Assembly (NCBI GenBank): GCA_965221485.1
Contig: OZ244893.1
Coordinates: 3,286,001 to 3,350,000, forward strand
Source: JAJEBT01 sp965221485
GTDB lineage: Bacteria; Pseudomonadota; Alphaproteobacteria; MPNO01; UBA830
DNA: 64,000 nt
Reading direction: 5' to 3'
Shown here: positions 16,549 through 26,077 of the stretch, piece by piece
How positions within the stretch are numbered: the first letter of the stretch is position 1
Layout: each line of letters begins with the position of its first letter
Position numbers and translations under genes: made by a program
Notes under the pieces: generated by a model
Seen by the model: only the letters and a program-made list of their open reading frames with translations
What the model was told of the DNA's origin: nothing
Databases searched by the model: none

Positions 16549-18044
16549 CAGAACTTGTCGCGGCTCTGGGGGACGCCTTCGCCTTCGGCAATCTCGTTCT
16601 TATCCTGTCGGGTGTGGTCCTCGGTATCGTCGTTGGCGCCATTCCGGGGCTCTCGGGACCCATGGCTATCGCAATCGCCGTACCCCTGACCTTCTATATG
16701 AGCCCGCTGGCGGCCATTGCCTTTCTTGTCAGCGTCAACAAGGGGGGAACCTTCGGCGGATCGATTTCCGGAATTCTCCTCAATACGCCTGGTTCCCCGG
16801 AAGCCGCGGCGACCACGCTTGACGGTTATCCGCTGGCGCGAAAGGGGCAGCCGGTTCGCGCCCTACGAACGGCACTTTATGCGTCCGTTGGAGGAGACCT
16901 GTTCAGCGATATTGTGCTGATCATTGTGGCGGCGCCGCTGGCCCTGCTCGCGCTGAAGCTTGGCCCTGTCGAAATCGGTGCATTGGTGGTTGTGGCCCTG
17001 GCCTTTGTCGCCGAGCTCCTGGCCAGATCCCCGACCAAGGGATTGGCCGCGGTGTCGTTCGGACTGCTGGTCGCCTGTATTGGCGCTGACCCCACAATGG
17101 CCGTGCCGCGCCTCACTTTCGGTGTGGTGGAGCTTCAGGGTGGTGTTCCGCTCATGTCGGTCGGCATCGGTATTCTTGCCCTGTCCGAGGTCCTTGTACA
17201 GATGGAGGCGCGACGACGGGGTACGGGTATGGCGTCCGGGGGACGTGTTGCGATCGGGCGATCCTCAGAGGATCGGTTCAGCCGGCTCGACTTGCGCCGG
17301 ATTATGCCTGTGATCGGGCGCTCCGCGGTGATTGGCACGGCGGTGGGGGCGTTGCCGGGTCTCGGAACCACTCTGGCCGCGTTCCTTGGATACTCGGCTG
17401 CGAGACGGGCGTCGCGGGACCCTTCCAGTTTCGGTAAGGGAAACATCGAGGGAATTGCCGGAGCCGAGGCGGCCAACAGCGCTGTGGTCGGGTCAAACCT
17501 CATACCGCTTCTTGCACTCGGCATTCCGGGCAATGTCGCGGCTGCTCTTCTTGTGGGAGCCTTCATCATTCACGGCCTGACGCCGGGTCCCTGGCTCTTC
17601 GACGAACAGCCGCGCCTGATTTACGGCCTGTTCATTTCCATGATCATTGCCAATGTCATCAATCTGGCCGTGGCGGGCGGCTTTCTTCGCTGGTTCGCCC
17701 TCGTCCTCCGGCTTCCTGTTCACCTGGTATTTCCAGGCATTGTGTTTCTGTGTGTTCTTGGCAGCTTTCTGAACGAACAGAATCTGTTCGCGGTGGCTGT
17801 GACAATGGTTTTCGGGGTGATCGGTTATGTGATGAGGCGCTTCGATTATCCGATTGTAGCCTTCATCATCGGGTTCATTCTCGGACCAATGCTTGAGCAT
17901 GCGCTGAGTCAGACGGTGGTCTTGACAGCTGGCCGCATCTCCGGGATTTTCGATTATCCCGTTGCACTCGCACTCTACGCCCTGGCTCTGGCTATTGCTC
18001 TCCGCCCTCTGTGGCGGGGCCGCCGCCTCCCGCCAGCAACGTGA
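16545..18044 (+). CDS. TctA-family large permease subunit
   Basis: 499-residue multispanning inner-membrane permease of the TctA family. Diagnostic blocks are GAIPGLSGPMAIAIAVPLTF near the start, NKGGTFGGSISGILLNTPGSP, the repeat GALPGLGTTLAAFLGY and GIAGAEAANSAVVGSNLIP in the second half. The ATG at 16545 overlaps the TctB stop by four bases; longer in-frame sequence upstream lies within TctB and is Cys-rich noise. It transports the ligand delivered by TctC using an ion gradient. The DUF3604 gene follows 19 bases later and is likely part of the same transcript. Confidence 0.95.
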   Translation: MTELVAALGDAFAFGNLVLILSGVVLGIVVGAIPGLSGPMAIAIAVPLTFYMSPLAAIAFLVSVNKGGTFGGSISGILLNTPGSPEAAATTLDGYPLARKGQPVRALRTALYASVGGDLFSDIVLIIVAAPLALLALKLGPVEIGALVVVALAFVAELLARSPTKGLAAVSFGLLVACIGADPTMAVPRLTFGVVELQGGVPLMSVGIGILALSEVLVQMEARRRGTGMASGGRVAIGRSSEDRFSRLDLRRIMPVIGRSAVIGTAVGALPGLGTTLAAFLGYSAARRASRDPSSFGKGNIEGIAGAEAANSAVVGSNLIPLLALGIPGNVAAALLVGAFIIHGLTPGPWLFDEQPRLIYGLFISMIIANVINLAVAGGFLRWFALVLRLPVHLVFPGIVFLCVLGSFLNEQNLFAVAVTMVFGVIGYVMRRFDYPIVAFIIGFILGPMLEHALSQTVVLTAGRISGIFDYPVALALYALALAIALRPLWRGRRLPPAT

Positions 18045-18063
18045 CGCCAGTCAGGAACCCGCT

Positions 18064-20337
18064 ATGAAACAGCATGCATTTACGCAAGAACAGCTTGGTT
18101 CGTTCTCCGTTTCGCCCACGGGATCCTTCGAGATTGCGACCTTCCAGACGTTCGTTCTCACCGTGAAGGCGGGGTCCCTCGGAATGGATGACAAGGGCTC
18201 CGTGCGGTTTGTTTTCCACGGTGCGAAGGACTATTCGTCTCCGCAAACCAATGACCCGGGCGCCCCCGGCTATGTGACGGCACGAACATCCGGTGGGCAG
18301 CCGGTCGGCGTGAACTGGGCTCCGTTTCTTCAGGAGCGCCCCTGGTTCAACACGCTTGAGGCCGTTCTTGTGGCCGGTGGCCTGGCGCCTGATGACGAGA
18401 TCATCGTCACGTTGGGGGACCGAAGCGGCGGTAGTCCCGGCTTTCGGCTGCAAACCAACTGCCAGGACCAGTTCAAGTTTCGCGCCCTGGTCAATCCGTT
18501 TTCGACCCAGCAATTCTTCGAACTGGAGAACATGCCGTCGATCAGCATCGGCCCCGGACCGGGTCACAAATGGGTGGCCGTACTGCCAACCATGCGCCGG
18601 CCGGGACAGCCGTTTCGCCTGTGCCTCAAATGTGAGGATATCTGGGGGAATCCGAGCAACCGAATGGATCAGATCCTCCGTTTCCGACCTTCCGCTCCGA
18701 TCGCTCATTTGCCGGAAACCGCGCGGATTGGGCCCGGGGAGTTCAGTCTCGTCATCGATGATCTTACGGTTCAGGATGACATTGCCGTTACGATCGATGT
18801 TCTGGATGAAACAGGGCAGGTCCTTTGCCGGACCAATCCCCTTCGCATTGTTGATGCTTCAGGTCCGTTGCATTTCTGGGGAGATCTCCATGGTCAGTCG
18901 GAGGAAACGATCGGGACCAATACAGCCCGGCGCTACTTTGAATTCGCCCGTGACAAGGCCTTCCTCGATATTGCCAGCCACCAGGGCAATGATTTCCAGA
19001 TTACCGACCGGTTCTGGGACGCTCTCAACCGGCTGACAGCGGAATTGGATGAACCGGGGCGGTTTCTGGCCGTGCCCGGCTATGAGTGGTCTGGAAATAC
19101 CGAGGTTGGCGGTGACCGCAACGTTTGGTATCGCAGCGAAGGCCGGCCGATCCGGCGGGCGCACCGGGCTTTGGTCATGGAAACGGCCGCCGCTGGAACC
19201 GACTGTTTCACGGCGCGCTCGCTCTTCGACACGCTGGTCGGCGAAAACGAGGATGTGGCCGTCGCGGCGCATTGTGGCGGGCGGTACGCCGATATTGTCC
19301 AGGCTCATGACGGCCGGGTTGAGAACTCGGTGGAGATCCATTCTGCATGGGGCACGTTCGAGTGGATCCTGAGGGACGCATTGTCGCAGGGGTACCGCGT
19401 AGGCATCGTTGCAAACAGTGATGGTCATAAGGGGAGACCGGGAGCGAGTTATCCGGGGGACTCGTTTTTCACTTCCATGGGCGGCCTCACCTGTTTTGTG
19501 ATGACAGACCTGCACCGCGACGGATTGTTTGAGGCCATGCGGCGGAGGCACCACTACGCGACAACCGGAGCCCGGTTGTACATGTCTGTCCGGGCGCAGT
19601 TCGAGGGAGATGTCAAACTGTACTGCCGGGACCCGGCAGTGTTCGGCCGAGACGCCGCCCATGATCGGGCTTCCGAGGCGATGATGGGGGACATTGTGGA
19701 GGTTCCCCGACACGGCGGAAGCACGACCCTTTCCGTTGATGTCACCGGATCCCGGCCGCTGGAACGCATAGACCTGTTTGACGGACCGGAGCTCGTCGAG
19801 ACGATTTACCCCAATGCACCCGGGCCGGACGGTTCACGACGATACCGGCTCATCTGGCAAGGGGCCCGGTATCGCGGACGCGGCCGTAACCTGCGCTGGG
19901 ACGGTGAGGTCCGGATAGCCGACAACATCATTGAGGCCTTCACTCCGGTGAATTTCTGGTCGCCGGACAATCAGCCCGCACGGGTCGGCGATCAACAGAT
20001 CGCAGTCTGCGGCCTTACGGCGGGCAACCTTCAGGGACTCGATCTGGTGTTCCACACTTCCGGCACAGGGAAGCTCTCGTTTTGCTCCTCTCAGGGAGAT
20101 TTTGTCGCCGATCTCGCTTCCATTGGCAATGACGGTCACGTGCAGACGTTTGACGGTCTGGATACACAGGCGGCGCTGGTACCGGTGGCCGAGGATGCCA
20201 GTTGTTGCAGTGCCACTTTCCACCGGCAGTTTGCTGCGCGGGAAGACGGCGACCTGCGTCTTTATGTTCGTGTCACGCAGATGGACGGCCATCAGGCGTG
20301 GTCAAGCCCCATTTACATCTTTCGCGAGCCAGATTGA
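18064..20337 (+). CDS. DUF3604 protein with PHP-like metal-site motifs
   Basis: 757-residue DUF3604-family protein. A central segment (about 270-500) has PHP/amidohydrolase-like metal-binding motifs in order: HFWGDLHGQS, DIASHQGND, VPGYEWSGNTE, VAAHCGG and ANSDGHKGRPG. The flanking parts are beta-rich. No signal peptide is apparent. The reaction is unknown; the motifs suggest a metal-dependent hydrolase or esterase. The start at 18064 is 19 bases after TctA, inside the TctCBA-DUF3604-OYE gene string, which suggests it processes the imported compound. An upstream in-frame start would lie inside TctA and is less likely. Confidence 0.88.
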   Translation: MKQHAFTQEQLGSFSVSPTGSFEIATFQTFVLTVKAGSLGMDDKGSVRFVFHGAKDYSSPQTNDPGAPGYVTARTSGGQPVGVNWAPFLQERPWFNTLEAVLVAGGLAPDDEIIVTLGDRSGGSPGFRLQTNCQDQFKFRALVNPFSTQQFFELENMPSISIGPGPGHKWVAVLPTMRRPGQPFRLCLKCEDIWGNPSNRMDQILRFRPSAPIAHLPETARIGPGEFSLVIDDLTVQDDIAVTIDVLDETGQVLCRTNPLRIVDASGPLHFWGDLHGQSEETIGTNTARRYFEFARDKAFLDIASHQGNDFQITDRFWDALNRLTAELDEPGRFLAVPGYEWSGNTEVGGDRNVWYRSEGRPIRRAHRALVMETAAAGTDCFTARSLFDTLVGENEDVAVAAHCGGRYADIVQAHDGRVENSVEIHSAWGTFEWILRDALSQGYRVGIVANSDGHKGRPGASYPGDSFFTSMGGLTCFVMTDLHRDGLFEAMRRRHHYATTGARLYMSVRAQFEGDVKLYCRDPAVFGRDAAHDRASEAMMGDIVEVPRHGGSTTLSVDVTGSRPLERIDLFDGPELVETIYPNAPGPDGSRRYRLIWQGARYRGRGRNLRWDGEVRIADNIIEAFTPVNFWSPDNQPARVGDQQIAVCGLTAGNLQGLDLVFHTSGTGKLSFCSSQGDFVADLASIGNDGHVQTFDGLDTQAALVPVAEDASCCSATFHRQFAAREDGDLRLYVRVTQMDGHQAWSSPIYIFREPD

Positions 20338-20455
20338 CGCATAGTTCCCAAACGCCCTGCTGGCGAGGTTGTCTGCTCTTTCGGATACCGGGCCATTGGG
20401 ACCAGACGCACGGCCATCAGGACGACCATTGACGATTCCAGCCACGGACCACCCT

Positions 20456-22483
20456 ATGCCAAATCCCCATTACCCGTATCTTTTCGAGCCGCTGGATCTC
20501 GGTTTCACGACGCTCCGGAACCGGATTTTCATGGCGTCAATGCATATGAGGTTCGAGCTTCTGGGCCGTTCCGAGGAACGGGCTGCCGAATTCTATGCCG
20601 AACGCGCCAGGGGCGGGGCTTCCCTGATTGTTACAGGCGGTTACGCGCCCAATCCGGTCGGGGTGATGGATGAGGGTGCGCACTGCCTGAATTCCCGTGA
20701 CCAGATCACGGAACAAAGGGTCATTCCCAACGCGGTGCACAAGGCGGGCGGGAAGATTGCGCTTCAAATTCTTCATGCCGGGCGGTACGCCAAGGTCGCA
20801 GCTCCGGTCGGTCCTTCGAATGTGCCGTCACCGATCAATCCGCGCCCGGTTCGCGCGCTTGCCACGGAGGAGGTGGAAGACACAATCCGCGATTTTGTGA
20901 ATTGTGCGGCCCTTGCACAGGAGACCGGTTTTGATGGCGTCGAGATCATGGGGTCCGAGGGGTATCTCATCACGACTTTTTGCGCACCCGGGACCAATGA
21001 CCGGACGGACCACTGGGGTGGATCCTTCGAGAACCGTATCCGGTTCCCGGTCGAGATCGTGCGCAGGATCCGCGAGCGCGTGGGCAGGGAATTCCTCATC
21101 CTCTACCGGATATCGGCTCTGGATCTTGTGGAGGGCGGCCTGACAGGGGCGGAGACGGAAGCCCTGGCCCGTGCCGTCGAGAATGCGGGGGCCGATATAC
21201 TGACCACCGGTATTGGCTGGCATGAAGCCAGGATTCCAACCATTGCCCACATGGTGCCGCGTGGTGGCTGGCGCCATGCAGCCAGACGCATCAGGACGGC
21301 CGTCTCAATTCCGGTGGCCGCCACCAATCGCATCAACACGCCGGAAGTTGCAAACCAGCTGATCGCTGACGGGGATGCAGACATTGTGGCACTGGGCCGC
21401 CAGATGCTGGCCGACCCTGCCTTTGCAAGCAAGGCGGAAGCGGGTCGGGCCGGGGCCATCAATACCTGTATTGGCTGCAACCAGGCCTGCCTTGACTATA
21501 TTTTCCGCGAACGGGCGGCCTCCTGTCTGGTCAATCCTTCGGCGGGACGCGAGCTGGACGTCTCGATCAAACCCGCGACCCGGCCTCTGAAACTGGCTGT
21601 CGCCGGGGCGGGCCCGGCTGGCATGGCCGCGGCTCTTACGGCGGCCATGCGCGGGCATCGTGTGACACTCTTCGAGGCGGAGACAGCCATCGGGGGCCAG
21701 TTCAACCTCGCCCGGCGGGTCCCCGGAAAGGAGGATTTTGCAGAGACGATCCGCTATTTCGAGGTTCGACTGAAAGAGGAGAATGTCGAGGTCCGCCTCG
21801 AGACGCCGGCTGCCGCTGACAGGCTTGTCGAAGAGAAATTTGATCATGTCGTCGTAGCGACGGGCGTAACACCGCGTCCAATCGAGATCGAGGGTGCTGA
21901 TCGAAATCATGTCGTGTCCTATGTGGACGCCTTTCTGGGGCGCGCAGAACTTGGAGATCGCATTGCTATCATTGGATCGGGCGGTATCGGTTATGACATG
22001 GCCCTGTTCCTTGCTTCGCCCCACCGGACCTTGCCCGTCCCGATTTCGGCTTTCCTGGAGCAATGGGGAATCGATGGCCGTCACGCCTTGCCAGGCGGAA
22101 TCGGCCCTGCCAGGTTTGCTCCCCCGGCCCGCGAAGTCGTGATGTTGCAGCGGTCCGGTTCGCGGCCGGGCGGCTCTCTCGGCCTGACGACGGGATGGGT
22201 TGTTCGCTCGGAGCTTCGGGCGCTGGGTGTCCGGAACATGAGCGGTGTGACGTATCGGAGCATCGACTCATGCGGCCTTCACATCACAGTCGAGGGTCAG
22301 GACATTCTGGTCGAGGCGGACACAATCGTTGTGTGTGCCGGGCAACTATCTCGACGGGGGCTACTTGATGATTGCAGTGAGCGGGGTCTTCCCGCGACGG
22401 TGATCGGTGGTGCGGAAGCGGCGTCGGGGCTTGATGCGTTGCGGGCAATTTCGCGGGGGACCGAGGTCGGTCGGCTGCTCTGA
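20456..22483 (+). CDS. NADH:flavin oxidoreductase with 4Fe-4S cluster (2,4-dienoyl-CoA reductase / TMADH-like)
   Basis: 675-residue three-domain flavoprotein. Residues 1-330 form an Old Yellow Enzyme TIM barrel (FEPLDLGFTTLRNR start). Cys338, 341, 345 and 357 form the C-x2-C-x3-C-x11-C cluster motif. The C-terminal part has an FAD site (AGAGPAGMAAALTAA) and a second dinucleotide fold (IIGSGGIGYD). The family reduces enoates and dienoyl-CoA or demethylates N-methylated amines. The start at 20456 matches the family N terminus though its ribosome site is weak. It follows the DUF3604 gene by 118 bases and ends convergent, 34 bases from the TctAB fusion gene. Confidence 0.92.
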   Translation: MPNPHYPYLFEPLDLGFTTLRNRIFMASMHMRFELLGRSEERAAEFYAERARGGASLIVTGGYAPNPVGVMDEGAHCLNSRDQITEQRVIPNAVHKAGGKIALQILHAGRYAKVAAPVGPSNVPSPINPRPVRALATEEVEDTIRDFVNCAALAQETGFDGVEIMGSEGYLITTFCAPGTNDRTDHWGGSFENRIRFPVEIVRRIRERVGREFLILYRISALDLVEGGLTGAETEALARAVENAGADILTTGIGWHEARIPTIAHMVPRGGWRHAARRIRTAVSIPVAATNRINTPEVANQLIADGDADIVALGRQMLADPAFASKAEAGRAGAINTCIGCNQACLDYIFRERAASCLVNPSAGRELDVSIKPATRPLKLAVAGAGPAGMAAALTAAMRGHRVTLFEAETAIGGQFNLARRVPGKEDFAETIRYFEVRLKEENVEVRLETPAAADRLVEEKFDHVVVATGVTPRPIEIEGADRNHVVSYVDAFLGRAELGDRIAIIGSGGIGYDMALFLASPHRTLPVPISAFLEQWGIDGRHALPGGIGPARFAPPAREVVMLQRSGSRPGGSLGLTTGWVVRSELRALGVRNMSGVTYRSIDSCGLHITVEGQDILVEADTIVVCAGQLSRRGLLDDCSERGLPATVIGGAEAASGLDALRAISRGTEVGRLL

Positions 22484-22517
22484 GCCTGCGGTTTCCGGCA
22501 CTCCTTCCGGCCGTGTC

Positions 22518-24470
22518 TCAGCCCAGGAACCTTGCGACAGGGTCGAGGGGCAGGAGCGCGCCCGCCGGAGCGTCTCCTCGCAAGAGTTCGAACAGAAACC
22601 GGATCACGGCGAAGACGACAAGACCGTAAATTGTGCCGGTCCAGAACCCCATCCGCGCCCGGACGAACAGCATCCAGGCCAGAAGCAGGAGCGTGGGCAG
22701 GGTCAGCCCGATCGCCCAAACACCAACGGTGTAGGCCAGAAGAGCCGCCAGGATGGTCAACTCGCTTCCGTCGCGGCGGAAGTCATTGCGATACTCCCAC
22801 ACACCCCGGAACAGAAGCCAGAGCGACAGCGGAACTCCTGGCACGATGGCAAGCGCGGGCATGAGCCGGGATGTCGGGTTGAACTGAAAGAGACCCCAGA
22901 GGGCATAGCCGAATGCGCTGGCCACGATTGCCGCGAGCAGGAGCGCCACCGCCCGGTTGTCGTCAGGCAATGTCGCGTCTTCACCGCGGGGTTGCGCGTT
23001 TTCTGTTTTGCGCTTTCTGAACCAGAGCCAGCCGGAGCGGACCAGGGGGATGAGAATGATCGATGCGATGATAAGCACGCCTGGCCGCGCCAGCCACGAC
23101 CAGCCATGGATCTGGTTGGCCAGCCAGAAATACTGCTCCATCGGCCCGGAAAGCACGAAGCCCACCAGCGCCGGTGCGCGCGGCCATCCGGCGTGTTTCA
23201 TCAGCCACCCGAGCGCCCCCAGCGTGAAGAGCATGAAAATGTCGCCCATGGTCGATGTAGACTGATAGGCGCCGACAACCATGATCAGAACCAGGGGGGC
23301 CGCGATTATGGCAAACGGGATTCGCGTAAGCCGGGCCAGCCAGGGCGTAATCGCAAAACAGGCCATGGCTCCGAGGACCGAGGTCAGTGCCACGGACCAT
23401 ACGATCAGAAACAGGAGATCCGGATTCTGTGTGATCATCCGGGGTCCCGGATAATATCCGAAGGCAAACAGGGCGCCGAGGAATATGGCTGCTGCGGGGC
23501 CGCCGGGCACACTGAACAGGAGGGTTGGAACGAGATCGGAAATGACGGTCGCATTGTTGGCGCCTTCTGAAGCTGCAATACCGCGAATTTCTCCCTTTCC
23601 GAATCTGGACTTGTCCCGGGTTGACCGGATGGCATGCCCATAGGCAACCCAGGTGGAAGCCGAAGCGCCGACGGCAGGTACAAAACCTCCAAAAACACCG
23701 ATCACCGCCGCGCGCAGCACGAGCCAGCGGTTGCGGATGAAATCCCTGAAACCCTCTCCCCAATGTGTGACGGGTACCCGTTCGTGACTGATGCCGCCGC
23801 GAGCGGCGAGCATTGAGATCACCTCGGCGACACCGAACAATCCGAGCGCGACGATCGTCAGCGAGAAGCCGTCAAGAAGGTAGACCTGATCGAAGGTGTA
23901 GCGAAAATCGGCCGCTGCCTGGGCCGGTCCCACGACTCCCAGGAGGATGCCGAGGCAGGCCGCTGCCAGTCCCTTTGCCAGATCCTTTCCGATCATGGAG
24001 GCCGCAAAGAAAAGCCCGACGAGGGCCAGCATGAACAGCTCCGGTGTCGACAGAAGCAGAACGATGGGTCCGGCAACCGGGATCGCGACGAAGAGAATCA
24101 GGGCGCCGACCAGCCCGCCTGCCATGGAGGCAAGAAACCCTACGCCGAGTGCGCGTGCGGCCTCGCCCTGTTTGGCAAGGGCATGCCCTTCGATTGCGGT
24201 GGGGGCGGAAGCCGGTGAGCCCGGCGCGCCCAGCAGAACCGAAGTGATCGTATCAGAGGTATATACGACGGAAACCGCGCCGAGCAGCATCGCAAGGCCG
24301 GCATACTGGTCGAGATAGTAGATGAAGGGCAGCAGGATCGAGACCGCGGCAACGCCACCCAGTCCGGGCAGCATGCCGAAGACCATCCCGACAATCATGC
24401 CCCCGATCAGCGCTGCCATCCGCACCGGCTCCAGAAGAACGCCGAGGGCGGACAGGGCATGCTCGATCAT
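22518..24470 (-). CDS. Tripartite tricarboxylate permease, TctA-TctB fusion
   Basis: 650-residue inner-membrane protein. Residues 1 to about 500 are a TctA permease: FGMLPGLGGVAAVSILLPF, LLGAPGSPASAPTAIEGH, and the second repeat with SEGANNATVISDLVPTLLF. After a charged linker around 490-515 (KRKTENAQPRGEDATLPDD), four further helices have TctB-like length and spacing. No separate TctB gene exists between it and the receptor gene 70 bases upstream, so the fusion probably supplies both subunits. The start ATG at 24470 has little ribosome-site sequence. It pairs with the Bug receptor at 24540-25613; the ligand is unknown. Confidence 0.9.
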   Translation of the reverse strand: MIEHALSALGVLLEPVRMAALIGGMIVGMVFGMLPGLGGVAAVSILLPFIYYLDQYAGLAMLLGAVSVVYTSDTITSVLLGAPGSPASAPTAIEGHALAKQGEAARALGVGFLASMAGGLVGALILFVAIPVAGPIVLLLSTPELFMLALVGLFFAASMIGKDLAKGLAAACLGILLGVVGPAQAAADFRYTFDQVYLLDGFSLTIVALGLFGVAEVISMLAARGGISHERVPVTHWGEGFRDFIRNRWLVLRAAVIGVFGGFVPAVGASASTWVAYGHAIRSTRDKSRFGKGEIRGIAASEGANNATVISDLVPTLLFSVPGGPAAAIFLGALFAFGYYPGPRMITQNPDLLFLIVWSVALTSVLGAMACFAITPWLARLTRIPFAIIAAPLVLIMVVGAYQSTSTMGDIFMLFTLGALGWLMKHAGWPRAPALVGFVLSGPMEQYFWLANQIHGWSWLARPGVLIIASIILIPLVRSGWLWFRKRKTENAQPRGEDATLPDDNRAVALLLAAIVASAFGYALWGLFQFNPTSRLMPALAIVPGVPLSLWLLFRGVWEYRNDFRRDGSELTILAALLAYTVGVWAIGLTLPTLLLLAWMLFVRARMGFWTGTIYGLVVFAVIRFLFELLRGDAPAGALLPLDPVARFLG

Positions 24471-24502
24471 GGAAGATCCGTGAAGATCCGAAGCGGGGGT
24501 GG

Positions 24503-24529
24503 GAACGGTCCCGCAAAACGGGACCGTTC
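24503..24529 (-). promoter_or_regulatory. GC hairpin between receptor and TctAB fusion genes
   Basis: Perfect 11-base inverted repeat (gaacggtcccg / cgggaccgttc) with a five-base loop, starting 11 bases after the receptor stop and ending 33 bases before the permease start. There is no T-run, so partial termination or mRNA stabilisation is more likely than full termination. It would raise receptor relative to permease. Confidence 0.65.
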
Positions 24530-24539
24530 AGAACCCGGT

Positions 24540-25613
24540 TCAGAAGGTTACGCCGTATTTCTTGCTGAGGAGGTTGCGAAGATAATCCTTCACGGCCTGT
24601 GGCGGGGACAACGCTGCCTTGATGGCCGCCTCGGTTGCCGGTCCGGCGTTGAGACGGGCTCCGTTGGTGACCTTTCGGCTTTCAGCCTGGAATGCCGGAT
24701 CCGCGTTGATGTTGGCAACAGTGGTCGCAAAAATATCAAGCACGGCCTGGGGGGTATCGGGATGCATGTAGCCCGTCAGGCCATAGGCATAGGTGACCGA
24801 TGCAACGCCCTGGAAGGCCTGCCATTCGATTCCGGAGGGCGCCTTGCCGTTCATCTGTTGATAAACCTCATAGACCGACGGAAGTTCCGGTGCAATCGGA
24901 TCCCGCGCCATCAGGACGCCGTCCTTCATCGCGCCGCCAGTCCAGAGCGGAACGGCCTTTCCGGCCTTGACCGAAGGAACAACCTGGGTCAAGTAGACGG
25001 GCGTGAACTGATAGTCGAAATTGACCTCACCCTGTTCGAACGCCAGCCGTACGGGGCCCCGTCCGTTGAAACCGAGCACCGACTTGACGTCGAGGCCCAG
25101 GACCTCGAACGACAAAAGGCCGGGGAGATCGGATGCTGCTGCTGCGATGCCTCCATAGACGAGGGGTCGCGAACTCTTCTTGATGTCTGCGGCGCTCTTC
25201 ACTCCCGTTGAAGGCGAAACGTAAGCAACAGCGCTGAAGGGATGGCTGTAGGCGACGCGATAATCGGCGAGGCGATACTTGACGCCTTTCTGCCCCAGCA
25301 CGAAAGGATTTGCGGTGGACGAAGTGGTGAAGAGGATCGTCGTACCGTCAGATTTCGCGTTTTGCTCAAACCAGTTCGCCCCCAGTATCGAGCCGCCGCC
25401 AGGGCGATCGATCACATTGATCTGGGGATTTCCGGGAAGGTGTTTCTCGAAATAGGGCTCGAGAAACTTTGCCGATACAAACGTGGCTCCCCCGGGCCCG
25501 AAAGGTACGATCACGTCAATCGATTTTCCGGCAAAGTAACCGTCCTGTGCCTTCGCGACACCGGAAACTGCCAAGGCGGCCGTCACAGCTGCCATCCAAA
25601 CATGTCTTTTCAT
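24540..25613 (-). CDS. Tripartite tricarboxylate transporter receptor (Bug/TctC-like)
   Basis: 357-residue periplasmic receptor. A signal peptide covers about residues 1-22 (MKRHVWMAAVTAALAVSGVAKAQ). Family features are GKSIDVIVPFGPGGATFVS, a VIDRPGGGSILGANW stretch and a C-terminal region rich in short helices. It is slightly longer than typical Bug proteins. The ATG at 25613 has AGGGAGA upstream. It is upstream of, and separated by a hairpin from, the TctA-TctB fusion gene, forming a second tripartite system unrelated in sequence detail to the one at 15072-18044. Confidence 0.9.
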   Translation of the reverse strand: MKRHVWMAAVTAALAVSGVAKAQDGYFAGKSIDVIVPFGPGGATFVSAKFLEPYFEKHLPGNPQINVIDRPGGGSILGANWFEQNAKSDGTTILFTTSSTANPFVLGQKGVKYRLADYRVAYSHPFSAVAYVSPSTGVKSAADIKKSSRPLVYGGIAAAASDLPGLLSFEVLGLDVKSVLGFNGRGPVRLAFEQGEVNFDYQFTPVYLTQVVPSVKAGKAVPLWTGGAMKDGVLMARDPIAPELPSVYEVYQQMNGKAPSGIEWQAFQGVASVTYAYGLTGYMHPDTPQAVLDIFATTVANINADPAFQAESRKVTNGARLNAGPATEAAIKAALSPPQAVKDYLRNLLSKKYGVTF

Positions 25614-26000
25614 TGCTGGTTGTCTCCCTGAAAGAAAATCATTTTCATGGTGTATCAACAGGCCGCGGCCAGTTTGACCCGACCGGTGGTCGCAGCCTCT
25701 CTGCGTTGATGGTCACCGCGTATTGCCGGCCACCTGAACCGTGTCAGCGCAACGATTTCCCGGCACCGAGGTCCTGGACAGGATCATCCGTCCCGGAGTC
25801 TCATGGCCGGTACCATAATGGCAGGCCGACTTTATCCTATTTTCCCTGATGTTTTCCAGTGACTGGCTCCATGATCGTGAGTGGAGGCGGATTGCGGGGA
25901 TCGGTCGCCAGGTCAATGCCGGCCTGTCGATCCTTCCCGTCCCCCTGAATTGCAGACTGGTCGTTTCTTCAGGGAACCGGATCCCACCGGCCCGAAACGG
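25614..26000. other. Intergenic region between receptor gene and tRNA
   Basis: About 390 bases. It should hold the promoter of the minus-strand receptor operon and the 3' processing region of the tRNA transcript. A more AT-rich stretch at about 25826-25870 may be part of that promoter. No gene or clear terminator was found. Confidence 0.4.
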
Positions 26001-26077
26001 TGGTAGCGGAGGAGGGACTCGAACCCCCGACACGCGGATTATGATTCCGCTGCTCTAACCTGCTGAGCTACTCCGCC
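26001..26077 (-). tRNA. tRNA-Met (CAT), elongator
   Basis: On the minus strand the sequence folds as a tRNA of 77 bases including an encoded CCA. The acceptor stem is GGCGGAG/CTCCGCT with a G-T at its end, the D arm begins AGCTCAG, the anticodon arm is GCGGA/TCCGC with loop and anticodon CAT, and the T arm has GTTCGAGTCC. The elongator type is supported by resemblance to the typical alphaproteobacterial elongator Met tRNA. No duplicated 3' end that would mark an integrated element was seen nearby. Confidence 0.95.

Noticed and set aside
18859..19713. Minus-strand frame opposite DUF3604
   Set aside because: No domain, and DUF3604 is well supported on the plus strand.
22407..23570. Plus-strand frame of about 387 codons opposite the TctAB fusion
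   Set aside because: Antisense to a strong TctA family match and low-complexity; no ribosome site or domain.
26001..26077. tRNA-Met as an integration site
   Set aside because: No integrase gene and no second copy of the tRNA 3' end was found on either side within the window.
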